13,383 nucleotides of DNA from Pseudomonadota bacterium (GCA_023428295.1 JAEYYV010000290.1:1-13383), one strand, 5' to 3'; shown: positions 5,757 through 13,310, numbered from the stretch's first letter. A program made the numbers and translations. Notes: generated by a model from the sequence alone, not told the origin.

Positions 5757-8700
5757 TGACGGACGCGTTGATCATCGTCCGGATCGTGCGTTGGTCGCCT
5801 CGGACGTGCTTCGAACTACGAGCCGTTCGATCAAGTCTCGGCCTTTTCGAGGCCGTAGGCAGACGCGAGAAACCGCGCGAACGATGGTGCGAGGACATAG
5901 ATGCCTCGATCGATTCGCCCGACGGATCGTTCTCTCGACTGACCTATCGCGCGTGGGACGTCGAGCACGCCGATCCCAACGACACCGTCGAAGAATCGAC
6001 CTATCGCGCGTTGCGCGAGAACCTGCCAAGCAGCAGCGCCGAGAAGCAAGCACTCGAGCACGCCCGCCGTCACGCCAATACCACGCATCAGACGTATCTC
6101 GATCCCGTCGGTCGCGAGTGCGGCTCGCTCGCCCGCGGCGAGCCCGGGACCGCCGATCGCAAGATCGAGTTCCGCCTCGATGTCGACGGTAACCAGCGCG
6201 AGGTCATCGATCCTCGCGGGCTCGTGGCCTTTCGCTATCACCGCGACATGCGAGGGCGACCTCTCCACGACGAGAGCGTCGACTCCGGCCCGTTGTGGGC
6301 GCTGCCGGACGCTCGTGATCGCACGGCGTGGAGCTGGAACGCTCGCGGTCTCGAGTACGAGCGCGGCTTCGACCTCGCGGGTCGACCGATGTTTGTTCAC
6401 GTGCGCGGCGGGGATGGCGCTACGGCGCTCGACCATCGCGTCGTCGAGCACCTCTATGGCGAATCGATCTTGGATCGCCAGGACGCGATCCGCAGGAACC
6501 TACTTGGTCGCACAACCGCAATTCGCGATTCGTCAGGTGAATCGTCGGTCGGACACTACGACCCGACCGGGCAATCACTCGTGGCGCATCGACGCATCCT
6601 CGACGACGACGGTTCGCGCGAGATCGACTGGCGCACGCCCCCCGCATTCGCTGCGGGAACGTTCACCGTCACGCGAACCTGCGACGGACTCGGTCGGCCA
6701 GTCACCGATACGCTGCCCGACGGCACGCGCCGTCGCTTCGAATACCAACTGAGTGGCTCGGTCGCTCGGGTGCTGGTCACCACCCCGGATGGAACATTCA
6801 CCGACCTCCCCGTGCTCCGACATGCGGAGGTCAACGCGCGCGGCCAGCGCACCGCGGTTCGCCTCGGAAACAACATCGATGTCGCCTTCGTCCACGACCG
6901 GGACACGTTCCGCCTCGCGCAGCACACGGTTCGCCGCGGCGCGCGCCGTCTTCGCGACGAGCGTTACACGTACGACCCGATCGGAAATCTGGTCCGCATC
7001 GACGACCCGTCGCAAGATGGGCCCGAGGCGATCATCGCGAACGCCTCGGTCGGCACGCGCCGCGACTACACGTACGACGCGCACTACCGTCTACGCACGG
7101 CGACCGGCCGCGTGCACCAAGGCCTCCTCCCGCACGACCACGTGCCCGGCACTCCGGGCGCGTTCAAGCAGTCCCGACACCTCTCGCTGAACAACGGCGC
7201 TGCCCTCGAACGCTACACGCGGACCTACGAGCTCGACGCATCTGGAAACCTCACCTCGATTCGCCATAGCGGCGCGTCGCACAACTGGACGACCAACCTG
7301 TGGGTCGATCCCACGTCGAATCGATCGCTGCCGGCAACGGATCACACCGATGCATCCGTGACTGATCCCGGCTCGCAGTTCGACGTAGCGGGCAACGTGC
7401 GCAGGCTCGATCACCTTCGCGACATCTCGTGGAGCTGGCAGAACACGCTGCAACGCGCGGTTGTCATCGCACGCCCGAACGGGACCGACGATGCGGAACG
7501 CTACGTGTACGGCGCGGATCGACAGCGGGTGCGCAGGATCTCCACCCGTGTTGTTCACGGTGACATCGAGACCACCGAGAAGCTCTATCTCGGCGACCAA
7601 GAGCTACTGCGAATCACGCGCAATGGCGCGCCCATTCTCGAGCGCTGGACCACCCATGTCGGCGATGGAACGCAACGGCTCGCGCTGATCCATCGCTGGA
7701 CTCGCGATGACCTCGCACGCGAGACCGATGACGTCACGCGCTCGCGGCTTCGCTATCAGCTCGAGGATCACCAGCGCTCGGCGACCCTCGAGCTCGACGA
7801 GACAGGCCAGATCATCTCGTACGAGGAGCACTTCCCGTACGGCGGCACCTCCAACGGCGGGTCGAGCGCGTGGATCGTGCGCGTCGCGCCCGGCGCGGAC
7901 GACGCGGACGTGACGGTGAAGACAGCCGGCAGCAGTCCGACCGACGTATTCACGGCGACCGCGCGCAGCCCTGGTGAATGGGGCAATGGCCTGCGTCTCT
8001 CGATCGAGCCGGTGGTGGAGGGCGGCAATGTGTCGAGCGGGCACTTCAGCTTGGGAGTCACGCGGTACGCGTCGAGGACATCGCCGACCGTCGTGGCGAC
8101 GGAGCGGTTCGCGATGTTGGACAACAATAACTTTGCCGCATCGGTGAACGATGTGGCCCAGCTGGTCCGGCTCACCTCGCATGCTTCCACGCAGCCCGCG
8201 TTCAACGGCACGCTCGGGAACAAGAAGATCCAGACGACCACTGGCCTGTCGGGCAAGACCTTCCACGTCAACGGTCGCCCGGCGAGCCTCGAGCTGCCAG
8301 CGGGGATCGCCGCCGCCACTCCGCTCACGCACGTGAACATTCGCGCGATGGTCGAAACGGCGATTCGCAAGGCCGGCGCGGCGTCGCCCGTGGAGGCGAC
8401 ACTCGTCGGCGCGACGGTTACGCTGGTCGGCGGGCGGTTGTGGATCCGCACCGATCCCCGAACGCCGGGCTACGCCCCCGACAAGCGCATCGCGATCACG
8501 ACCATGGCGACCGACACACTGGACTTGAACGCGATCGGTATGGATGCCGCATTCGCGAGTGTTCAGGAGTACGAGCTTGTCGGCGCCGCCGATGGCGTCC
8601 CCGCCGACCCCACCGCGATCAAGGGCGATCCGTCCGCGAAGACCGGGCTGTGGGCCCTCGAGAACGCGGACCTGTTCAATATTCTGTGTCTCCCGATCAC

Positions 8701-9502
8701 CACCGAGCTGGACGAAGCGTCGGCGAAGGCAGTGATGGACGCTGCGCTCGCGTACTGCGTGCGTCGGCGGGCGATGTACATCGTCGACATCGCCGAGACC
8801 GTGACGACGCCGACAGCAGCGCAAGACTGGCGCGACGCGAACGCGAACCAGATCAGGAGTCCGAACGCGGCGATGTACTTCCCGCGCGTGCTGCTTCCAG
8901 ATCCGAAGGACGGCTATCGCCCGCGGCCGATGCCAAACAGCGGGACTATCGCCGGAGTCTGGGCAAGGACGGACACCGAGCGCGGGGTCTGGAAAGCACC
9001 CGCCGGAATCGACGCGATCATGCGCGGCGTGGTGGGCTTCGAGTACACGATGAGCGACGGGGAGAACGGTGTTCTCAACCCGCTCGGCATCGACTGCCTG
9101 CGGAACTTTCCGGTCTACGGGCAGATCGTGTGGGGCGCGCGGACGCTATTCGGCGCGGACGCTCAGGCCTCGGAGTGGAAGTACATCCCGATTCGCAGGC
9201 TCGCGTTGATGATCGAGGAGTCGCTGTTCCGTGGCACGAAGTGGGTCGTGTTCGAACCGAATGACGAGCCGCTCTGGGCGAAGATCCGACAGAACGTCGG
9301 CGCGTTCATGACGACACTGTTCCGCCAGGGCGCGTTCCAGGGCAGCACACCCGACAAGGCGTTCTTCGTGAAGTGCGATGGCGAAACGACGACGGCCGCG
9401 GATCGGAACCTCGGCGTCGTCAATATCGAGGTCGGATTCGCGCCGCTCAAGCCGGCCGAGTTCGTCGTTCTCAAGATTCAGCAGATTCCGGACCTGATCT
9501 GA
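5756..9502 (+). CDS. Chimeric reading frame: RHS/TcC core fused in frame to a tail sheath protein
   Basis: One uninterrupted frame of 1248 codons if started at ATG 5756 (coupled to the preceding TGA). Residues 1-47 are unlike RHS. Residues 48-699 are an RHS/TcC shell with YD-type repeats: PDGSFSRLTYRAWD, DALGR-like DGLGRPVTDTLPDGTRRRFE, YTYDPIGNLVRI, DYTYDAHYRLRTATGR, FDVAGNVRRL and finally RYQLEDHQRSATLELDETGQ with YEEHFPYGGTS. Relatives (SpvB/TcdB-TcC type, RHS toxins) are 2000 or more residues with a long N-terminal part and a toxin tip; both are absent here. Residues from 700 are tail sheath. The whole frame stays open with no stop, which is compatible with either a functional fusion or a recent in-frame recombination. 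No signal peptide or ribosome site supports 5756, so the start is tentative. Open frame further upstream (to 4760) is antisense to the HTH gene. Confidence 0.7.
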   Translation: MTDALIIVRIVRWSPRTCFELRAVRSSLGLFEAVGRREKPRERWCEDIDASIDSPDGSFSRLTYRAWDVEHADPNDTVEESTYRALRENLPSSSAEKQALEHARRHANTTHQTYLDPVGRECGSLARGEPGTADRKIEFRLDVDGNQREVIDPRGLVAFRYHRDMRGRPLHDESVDSGPLWALPDARDRTAWSWNARGLEYERGFDLAGRPMFVHVRGGDGATALDHRVVEHLYGESILDRQDAIRRNLLGRTTAIRDSSGESSVGHYDPTGQSLVAHRRILDDDGSREIDWRTPPAFAAGTFTVTRTCDGLGRPVTDTLPDGTRRRFEYQLSGSVARVLVTTPDGTFTDLPVLRHAEVNARGQRTAVRLGNNIDVAFVHDRDTFRLAQHTVRRGARRLRDERYTYDPIGNLVRIDDPSQDGPEAIIANASVGTRRDYTYDAHYRLRTATGRVHQGLLPHDHVPGTPGAFKQSRHLSLNNGAALERYTRTYELDASGNLTSIRHSGASHNWTTNLWVDPTSNRSLPATDHTDASVTDPGSQFDVAGNVRRLDHLRDISWSWQNTLQRAVVIARPNGTDDAERYVYGADRQRVRRISTRVVHGDIETTEKLYLGDQELLRITRNGAPILERWTTHVGDGTQRLALIHRWTRDDLARETDDVTRSRLRYQLEDHQRSATLELDETGQIISYEEHFPYGGTSNGGSSAWIVRVAPGADDADVTVKTAGSSPTDVFTATARSPGEWGNGLRLSIEPVVEGGNVSSGHFSLGVTRYASRTSPTVVATERFAMLDNNNFAASVNDVAQLVRLTSHASTQPAFNGTLGNKKIQTTTGLSGKTFHVNGRPASLELPAGIAAATPLTHVNIRAMVETAIRKAGAASPVEATLVGATVTLVGGRLWIRTDPRTPGYAPDKRIAITTMATDTLDLNAIGMDAAFASVQEYELVGAADGVPADPTAIKGDPSAKTGLWALENADLFNILCLPITTELDEASAKAVMDAALAYCVRRRAMYIVDIAETVTTPTAAQDWRDANANQIRSPNAAMYFPRVLLPDPKDGYRPRPMPNSGTIAGVWARTDTERGVWKAPAGIDAIMRGVVGFEYTMSDGENGVLNPLGIDCLRNFPVYGQIVWGARTLFGADAQASEWKYIPIRRLALMIEESLFRGTKWVVFEPNDEPLWAKIRQNVGAFMTTLFRQGAFQGSTPDKAFFVKCDGETTTAADRNLGVVNIEVGFAPLKPAEFVVLKIQQIPDLI
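7853..9502 (+). other. Contractile tail sheath portion of the fusion, N-terminus missing
   Basis: About 549 residues of a phage-type/CIS tail sheath, the outer cylinder that contracts to drive the tube. It begins at NGGSSAWIVRVAPG, equivalent to the F-x-N-G-G-x-x-x-x-V-x-R-V segment that normally lies roughly 70-95 residues into a sheath, so the first domain (usually opening M-x-x-Y-x-x-P-G-V-Y-V-E-E) is gone. The C-terminal handshake half is complete: SPNAAMYFPRVLLPDP, ESLFRGTKWVVFEPNDEPLW, QGAFQGSTPDKAFFVKCDGE and the end GVVNIEVGFAPLKPAEFVVL. The missing N-terminal arm is part of the inter-subunit mesh in known sheaths, so this copy would not be expected to assemble normally by itself. Nine bases separate its stop from the tube gene, as in intact CIS operons, so it is the native sheath of this operon. 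Confidence 0.9.
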
Positions 9503-9506
9503 GGAA
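9501..9506 (+). promoter_or_regulatory. Shine-Dalgarno of the tail tube gene
   Basis: GAGGAA overlaps the sheath stop (TGA 9500-9502) and lies 5 nt before ATG 9512. It fixes the tube start. Confidence 0.7.
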
Positions 9507-9511
9507 CCGAC

Positions 9512-10042
9512 ATGGCTCACGGATTCAACAAGAGTGCGCGGCAGACGCCGTATCCGACGTTCAAGTTTCGACTCGTCGACACGAACAACAAGGTGCTGTT
9601 CGGGATCAGTAAGGTCGGTGCACTGAAGCGCACGACCGAAGTCGTGAAACATCGGTCAGGCGGACAGAACAGCTTCGATCACAAGTCGTGGGGACGGACC
9701 ACGTTCGACGCGATCATGCTCGAGCGCGGCGTCACGCAGGACCGTGACTTCGAAACGTGGGCCCACATGGTCGCGTCATGGGACGGGGATGCGAGCTCGA
9801 ACATCGCGCAGTTCAAGCGCGAGCTGACGCTCGAGTTCCTGAACGAGCGCGGGCAGGTCGTCATGCGCTACTTCCTCCACGGTTGTTGGGTCAGCGAATA
9901 CACCGCGCTGCCCGAGCTCGACGCGAACGGTAACCACATCGCCCTCGAGACGTTGAAGGTCGAGCTCGAAGGTTGGGAGCGCGATTCGCGCACGGTCGAG
10001 CCCGGCGACGAAGACGCTGTTCCCGCGGCGCCGATCGAGTAG
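9512..10042 (+). CDS. CIS tail tube protein (T4 gp19 / Afp1-like)
   Basis: A 176-residue protein that would form the inner tube of the contractile injection system. It resembles the gp19/Afp1-Pvc1 family: an N-terminal strand segment (YPTFKFRLVDTNNKVLFGIS), the V-x-x-L-K-R-T-T-E-V-V-K-H-R-S-G-G turn, F-D-x-K-S-W-G, an L-E-R-G-V-T-x-D-x-D-F-E-T-W loop, a R-E-L-T-L-E-F-L-N-E-R-G hairpin and the Y-T-A-L-P-E-L-D-A-N-G-N-x-I-A-L-E-T-L-K-V-E-L-E-G-W end typical of these tubes. The only oddity is a short acidic Pro/Ala tail (residues 160-176). Start and length fit the family (about 150-180 residues). Its gene follows the sheath by 9 nt and precedes the baseplate gene by 3 nt, the usual sheath-tube order. 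Confidence 0.93.
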   Translation: MAHGFNKSARQTPYPTFKFRLVDTNNKVLFGISKVGALKRTTEVVKHRSGGQNSFDHKSWGRTTFDAIMLERGVTQDRDFETWAHMVASWDGDASSNIAQFKRELTLEFLNERGQVVMRYFLHGCWVSEYTALPELDANGNHIALETLKVELEGWERDSRTVEPGDEDAVPAAPIE

Positions 10043-10045
10043 GCG

Positions 10046-10798
10046 ATGGAGGTTGTCGAGGTCGTGATGGCGTTGGCGCGCGGCAGGATTGCTGACGTGC
10101 GTCCACGACCGTTCGGAGCGGACGTCGCCGATCTCGACGTCGACTTCGACGATGCGCGAGTGCAGGTCGCCGCGCGCGTGCTCGCGCGTTGCCTCGGTTG
10201 CGACGAACGCGCGGTGCAGGCCCTCGTGGTGCAGGAGCGAATCCTGTTGCTGCTTGGCATCAGCGAGATCTCGGTGGCCGAGCCTGTCGAAGCGCATCTG
10301 TCGTGCACGTGCGGGCATGTCGCCGTGGTCGAGCTTGCGACTGCAGAGCTCGTACGGTTCGCTTCCGAGCGCCAGCGCGAAGAGCTCGTCGTGCGCGACG
10401 GCGACGCTGCGGCAACGCTGCGACTGCCGACCGGCGACGATCAACTTCGCTGGGCGGGCCACGCGACATCCCAGGATCTTCAGCTCGCCGTGCTGCAGGA
10501 TCTGGTCGTCGACGGTGAGCTATCCGACGAGCTCGCTCCCCTGGCGGACGAGCTGCTCTCCGAGGTCGATCCCCTGATCGAGCTCCAGGTCGACAGTACG
10601 TGCCCGAGCTGTGGCGCCGTGGTGTCACGGCAGGTCGATGTCGAGCGAATCGCGCTGACGCGACTCCGTCACGCTCGCCGCATCCTGCTCGAACAGGTTC
10701 ACGCGATCGCCGCGCGATATCACTGGACCGAGTCGACAATCGCGGCGCTGCCTGCGTGGCGTCGCGCGGAGTACGCCGCACTCGCGAGGGCGCGATGA
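10046..10798 (+). CDS. Zinc-ribbon baseplate/assembly protein (T4_baseplate-like, CIS)
   Basis: A 250-residue protein. Two Cys pairs, CTC (87-89) and CPSC (186-189), bracket an acidic beta-rich middle and probably hold one zinc ion. The C-terminus (R-R-I-L-L-E-Q-V-H-A-I-A-A-R-Y-H-W-T-E-S, then ALPAWRRAEY) matches the E-V-H-x-L-A-x-x-Y-x-W-x-E-x-x-I-x-x-L-P-x-x-R-R-x-x-Y pattern of the T4 gp26/gp51-related family found next to tube genes in CIS and phage loci. The expected role is baseplate hub assembly in the cytoplasm. ATG 10046 follows the tube stop by 3 nt; an in-frame ATG at 10067 with GAGG 5 nt upstream is an equally good start and would remove MEVVEVV. Its stop overlaps the next gene by 4 nt (ATGA). 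Confidence 0.8.
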   Translation: MEVVEVVMALARGRIADVRPRPFGADVADLDVDFDDARVQVAARVLARCLGCDERAVQALVVQERILLLLGISEISVAEPVEAHLSCTCGHVAVVELATAELVRFASERQREELVVRDGDAAATLRLPTGDDQLRWAGHATSQDLQLAVLQDLVVDGELSDELAPLADELLSEVDPLIELQVDSTCPSCGAVVSRQVDVERIALTRLRHARRILLEQVHAIAARYHWTESTIAALPAWRRAEYAALARAR

Positions 10799-11457
10799 GC
10801 TACGCGTCGAGGCTGCTCGCGATGTCACGTGATCGCGTACCGGCGATCACGCCACGCGTCGCTGGTGACGAGATGCCGGCGGAGGAGATCGTCGAGGTGC
10901 CGGTGGTCGCACCACCAAGCCAGCCACGTCGCGCCGAGACTCCGGCGCCGCGTCCGCAATCGGGCGCGGCAGCTGCCGTTGTTCGCGAGGTCGGCGCCGC
11001 CCGAGCCGAGAGCGCTGGCGTCGAACCGTCTCGTGCGGAGCGGACCATCGAGCGGACCGTCGAGCGCCACGTCGTCGCCGCGCAGGCGAAGCCGCAGACG
11101 ATCGAGATCGCCGCTTCGCCGCCTTCGATCTCGTTTCCACCGCAGGCGCAGTGGTTGGTCGAGGACTCGCGCGGGCCAGATCCACTCGTCGAGACCGCCG
11201 ACAACGACGCGCTCCGCGATCTCATGCGGACCGTTCGCCAATGGACATCGAGTCCACCGACGGTGATCGAGTCGCACGCCGAGTCGGCGTCGCCACCTGA
11301 ACCTGCGACCGTCGCCGCGCAGCCACCGGCAAATCAGATCTCGATCGGCAATGTCACGATCACGGTCGACGACGTGCCGCCTCACCCCGAGCGTGCAGGC
11401 TCACCTGTTCGCTCCACCGCCAATCGCATGGCGCGCCATCTGATCCGGGAGCCCTGA
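10795..11457 (+). CDS. Pro/Ala-rich CIS-associated protein, function unknown
   Basis: A 220-residue protein with low complexity. A short N-terminal helix (MSYASRLLAMSR) is followed by a long Pro/Ala/Arg-rich disordered stretch, a charged repeat ERTIERTVERHVV (residues 82-94), a possible helix at 132-150, more Pro, and a short beta motif ISIGNVTITVDDVPP at 182-196. A beta motif of this kind (x-I-x-I-G-x-V-x-V) near the C-terminus of a Pro-rich protein recurs in other CIS operons at this place, as I recall them; its role there is not established. It overlaps the preceding stop by 4 nt (ATGA) and the following start by 1 nt (TGATG), so it belongs to the operon. No signal peptide or membrane segment is seen. 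It might be a flexible scaffold or cargo-related factor; that is a guess. Confidence 0.75.
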   Translation: MSYASRLLAMSRDRVPAITPRVAGDEMPAEEIVEVPVVAPPSQPRRAETPAPRPQSGAAAAVVREVGAARAESAGVEPSRAERTIERTVERHVVAAQAKPQTIEIAASPPSISFPPQAQWLVEDSRGPDPLVETADNDALRDLMRTVRQWTSSPPTVIESHAESASPPEPATVAAQPPANQISIGNVTITVDDVPPHPERAGSPVRSTANRMARHLIREP

Positions 11458-11693
11458 TGAGCAAGGTGAAGATCCAGCAGGTCTCGATCCGGATGCGCGG
11501 CGTCTCACCGCGCGAGGCACGGCGCGTGATCGCCAACCTGGCGCCCGCGCTGAAGCGTGCACTCGATCGTGGTGACGCACCCATCAGTGGGCGCGAGCGA
11601 ATCGACGTTCGAGTGCCGCGCGGGCCCGGCGCGCTCGCCGATCGGATCGCCGCGCCGCTCACGGCAGGGCTGCGCGGAGGAAAGACGCGATGA
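11457..11693 (+). CDS. Small basic protein of the CIS operon, unknown function
   Basis: A 78-residue protein, rich in Arg and Lys, predicted as a beta strand (KIQQVSIRMRGVS) followed by a helix (REARRVIANLAPALKRALDR), a loop, another strand (ERIDVRVPRG) and a helix. I cannot name a family. The start ATG shares its A with the previous TGA, and the stop overlaps the next ATG by 4 nt, so its translation is coupled on both sides and it is very likely real. Small basic proteins of this type sit between the Pro-rich gene and the Afp7-like adaptor in related operons and may assist baseplate assembly. Confidence 0.7.
   Translation: MSKVKIQQVSIRMRGVSPREARRVIANLAPALKRALDRGDAPISGRERIDVRVPRGPGALADRIAAPLTAGLRGGKTR
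11676..11683 (+). promoter_or_regulatory. Shine-Dalgarno of the Afp7-like gene
   Basis: GGAGGAAA ends 6 nt before ATG 11690, the best ribosome site in the operon. It confirms that ATG, which overlaps the preceding TGA. Confidence 0.75.
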
Positions 11694-12358
11694 CGTACTT
11701 CCTGAAGGGCGCGCTCGTCGAATACGGGGTCGGCCTCGCGAACTACTTGCCGAACATCGTCATGTTCCAGTTCAACCCCGAGGAGATCACGCGGACCTAC
11801 GAAGTACCGCCGCGGCCGTCGGGAGCGTCGCTTCGCGAGGTCAACCAAGCAGGCGAGGTTCCCGTGGAGAAGATCAGCTTGAACGCGCATTTCAGCGCGC
11901 AAGAAGAGATCGCGCGCCAGAACCCGATGACCCGCGCCGTCGGTATCGGCCCGCAGCTCGCCGCACTCGACAAGCTCGTCCGACCGACAGGGCCGATCAG
12001 CGGCCTCATCAACAAGGCCGTCGACAAGATCGGATCGATGATCAGCGGCTCGAACAACAGCGATCCAGCGCAACAGATCCCACGCGAGGCGTATCCGCGC
12101 GTCCTGTTCGTGTGGGGCGCGACGCGCATCCTGCCCGTGACCATCGACGCGCTCACGATCGTCGAGAAGCAACACGACAAGTTCCTAAATCCAACGCTCG
12201 CCGAGGTCAGTATCGCGATGACGGCTGTCCAGCCGGATCCGTGCTCCGACGATCCGATCGCGAAGGGCCTCTATGCGGTCTCGCAGTACGTGCGCGACGC
12301 ACTCGCGCTGTCGAACACGGCGAACACCGTCCTCCAGACCGAGATCATCAGGTTCTAG
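11690..12358 (+). CDS. Afp7/Pvc7-like tube-to-hub adaptor protein
   Basis: A 222-residue protein. The N-terminal YFLKGALVEY ... VMFQFNPEEITRTYEVPPRP segment matches the L-K-G-x-L-V ... F-x-F-N-P-E-x-I-T-R hallmark of the CIS adaptor (Afp7/Pvc7) and related T4-type baseplate initiators. The middle (VEKISLNAHFSAQEEIA, then GIGPQLAALDKLVRP) and the end (YPRVLFVWGATRILPVTIDA, LTIVEKQHDKFLNPTLAEV) are also characteristic. In such proteins a LysM module often follows; here it is absent and is encoded by the next small gene. The likely role is to join the tube to the VgrG-like hub. A Ser/Asn/Gly insert around residues 118-128 is odd. The start is fixed by overlap with the preceding stop and by a strong GGAGGAAA. 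Confidence 0.85.
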   Translation: MTYFLKGALVEYGVGLANYLPNIVMFQFNPEEITRTYEVPPRPSGASLREVNQAGEVPVEKISLNAHFSAQEEIARQNPMTRAVGIGPQLAALDKLVRPTGPISGLINKAVDKIGSMISGSNNSDPAQQIPREAYPRVLFVWGATRILPVTIDALTIVEKQHDKFLNPTLAEVSIAMTAVQPDPCSDDPIAKGLYAVSQYVRDALALSNTANTVLQTEIIRF

Positions 12359-12360
12359 CG

Positions 12361-12633
12361 ATGCCGTTCCTACCTTCGTCGCGGTACGCGAAGTTGCCGA
12401 CGGTCGAGGTCCGGCTGTCGGACGGGCGCACGCTCACGATCGTGAAGCTGAGACGTTTACCGCCGACCGAGGGTGAGCTCGTGACCATGGCGCCGCATGA
12501 TCGTCTCGATGTCCTCGCTCACGAGCGATACGGGGACTCGACGGAGTTCTGGCATATCGCCGATGCGAACACCGAGCTCGATGCCGCGGAGCTCGCGGTC
12601 GCTAACAACACGATCCGGGTGCCGAAGAAGTGA
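12361..12633 (+). CDS. Small LysM-like CIS baseplate protein
   Basis: A 90-residue protein with a beta-rich start (SRYAKLPTVEVRLSDGRTLTIVKLRRLP) and a LysM-like half (MAPHDRLDVLAHERYGDSTEFWHIADANTELDAAELAV, ending NNTIRVPKK). The H-D-R-L-D-x-x-A-x-x-x-Y-G-D-x-x-x-F-W-x-I-A-D-A-N core fits the LysM modules of CIS and T4 gp53-type proteins, which act structurally in the baseplate and not on peptidoglycan. It starts 2 nt after the adaptor stop and ends with a 4-nt overlap (GTGA) with the next gene. Either it is the detached LysM of the adaptor or a separate small wedge component; the sequence does not decide. Confidence 0.8.
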   Translation: MPFLPSSRYAKLPTVEVRLSDGRTLTIVKLRRLPPTEGELVTMAPHDRLDVLAHERYGDSTEFWHIADANTELDAAELAVANNTIRVPKK

Positions 12634-13310
12634 GCGCCGGCGTCGAATACAAGCTGTGGCTCGACGGCAAGCCTGTCGACGATCACTTCTATACGATGAT
12701 CGGCACGATCGTCGTCGATCAGGGCATCGACCTCGCAGCAGAAGCGCGCGTCGAGCTCGAGATGTGCATGGACGATCACGGCCGCTGGTCCGGACCGAAC
12801 GCGGAGTACGCGCAGACGTGGAAGCGGATCCGCATCGAGGTGCGCAACCACACGTCGACGTGGGTTCCGCTGATCGACGGGCCGATCGTCGCCTGGGATG
12901 CCGATATTTCGGGTGAGCCCGGGATGAGCATGATGACGCTCGTCGCTCACGACGACAGCACGCTGCTGAACGTCGAGGCGCGCTACGAGAAGTTCGAGGG
13001 GAAGACCGACGAGCAGCTCGTGCGGCACCTGTTGCGCCGAGCGCGTGCCGTGATCGACACGTTCGACATCGAGCCATTCCCCGACCAGCCGAAGGACCGT
13101 CCGCTCAAGCACATCAAGCGCGGCACCGAGATGGAGATGCTTCGTTCGATGGCCGAGCCGTACGACATGCATGTCTACGTCGTGCCCGGCGAGACGGTCG
13201 GCATGTCCACGGCCTGCGTGAAGCGCTTGTCGACGCGTTCGTCGGGGCTTCCGGATCGTGAGCGTACGGTGGACCGCAGCGGGATCACCGTCTTGATGAC
13301 CGCCGCGTAG
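12630..13310 (+). CDS. gp27/late-control-D-like hub protein, apparently 3'-truncated
   Basis: A 226-residue protein from GTG 12630, coupled to the preceding gene by GTGA. It resembles the N-terminal half of the VgrG/gp27-type hub (phage late control D, Afp8-like): KLWLDGKPV start, D-G-P-I-V-A-W-D-A-D-I-S-G-E-P-G core, MTLVAHDDSTLLN, then T-D-E-Q-L-V-R-H-L-L and H-I-K-R-G-T-E-M-E-M-L-R-S-M-A-E-P-Y-D-M-H-V-Y-V-V-P-G. After SSGLPD (residue 209, about 13257) the resemblance stops: the last 17 residues look like random coding and a TAG follows. The family is usually 330-400 residues, so roughly the last third is missing. Neither other + frame stays open past about 13315, so a single frameshift does not restore it. 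The remaining 13311-13383 holds no gene I can support. Confidence 0.78.
   Translation: MSAGVEYKLWLDGKPVDDHFYTMIGTIVVDQGIDLAAEARVELEMCMDDHGRWSGPNAEYAQTWKRIRIEVRNHTSTWVPLIDGPIVAWDADISGEPGMSMMTLVAHDDSTLLNVEARYEKFEGKTDEQLVRHLLRRARAVIDTFDIEPFPDQPKDRPLKHIKRGTEMEMLRSMAEPYDMHVYVVPGETVGMSTACVKRLSTRSSGLPDRERTVDRSGITVLMTAA

Noticed and set aside
3514..7860. Single inversion as an explanation of the whole rearrangement
   Set aside because: It would restore the RHS gene but would put the end of the DUF1016 gene, not a sheath N-terminus, in front of the sheath, so it is insufficient alone.
7604..8824. 406-codon - strand frame under the RHS-sheath gene
   Set aside because: Composition is typical of antisense frames in GC-rich DNA and the + strand has clear family motifs over the same bases.
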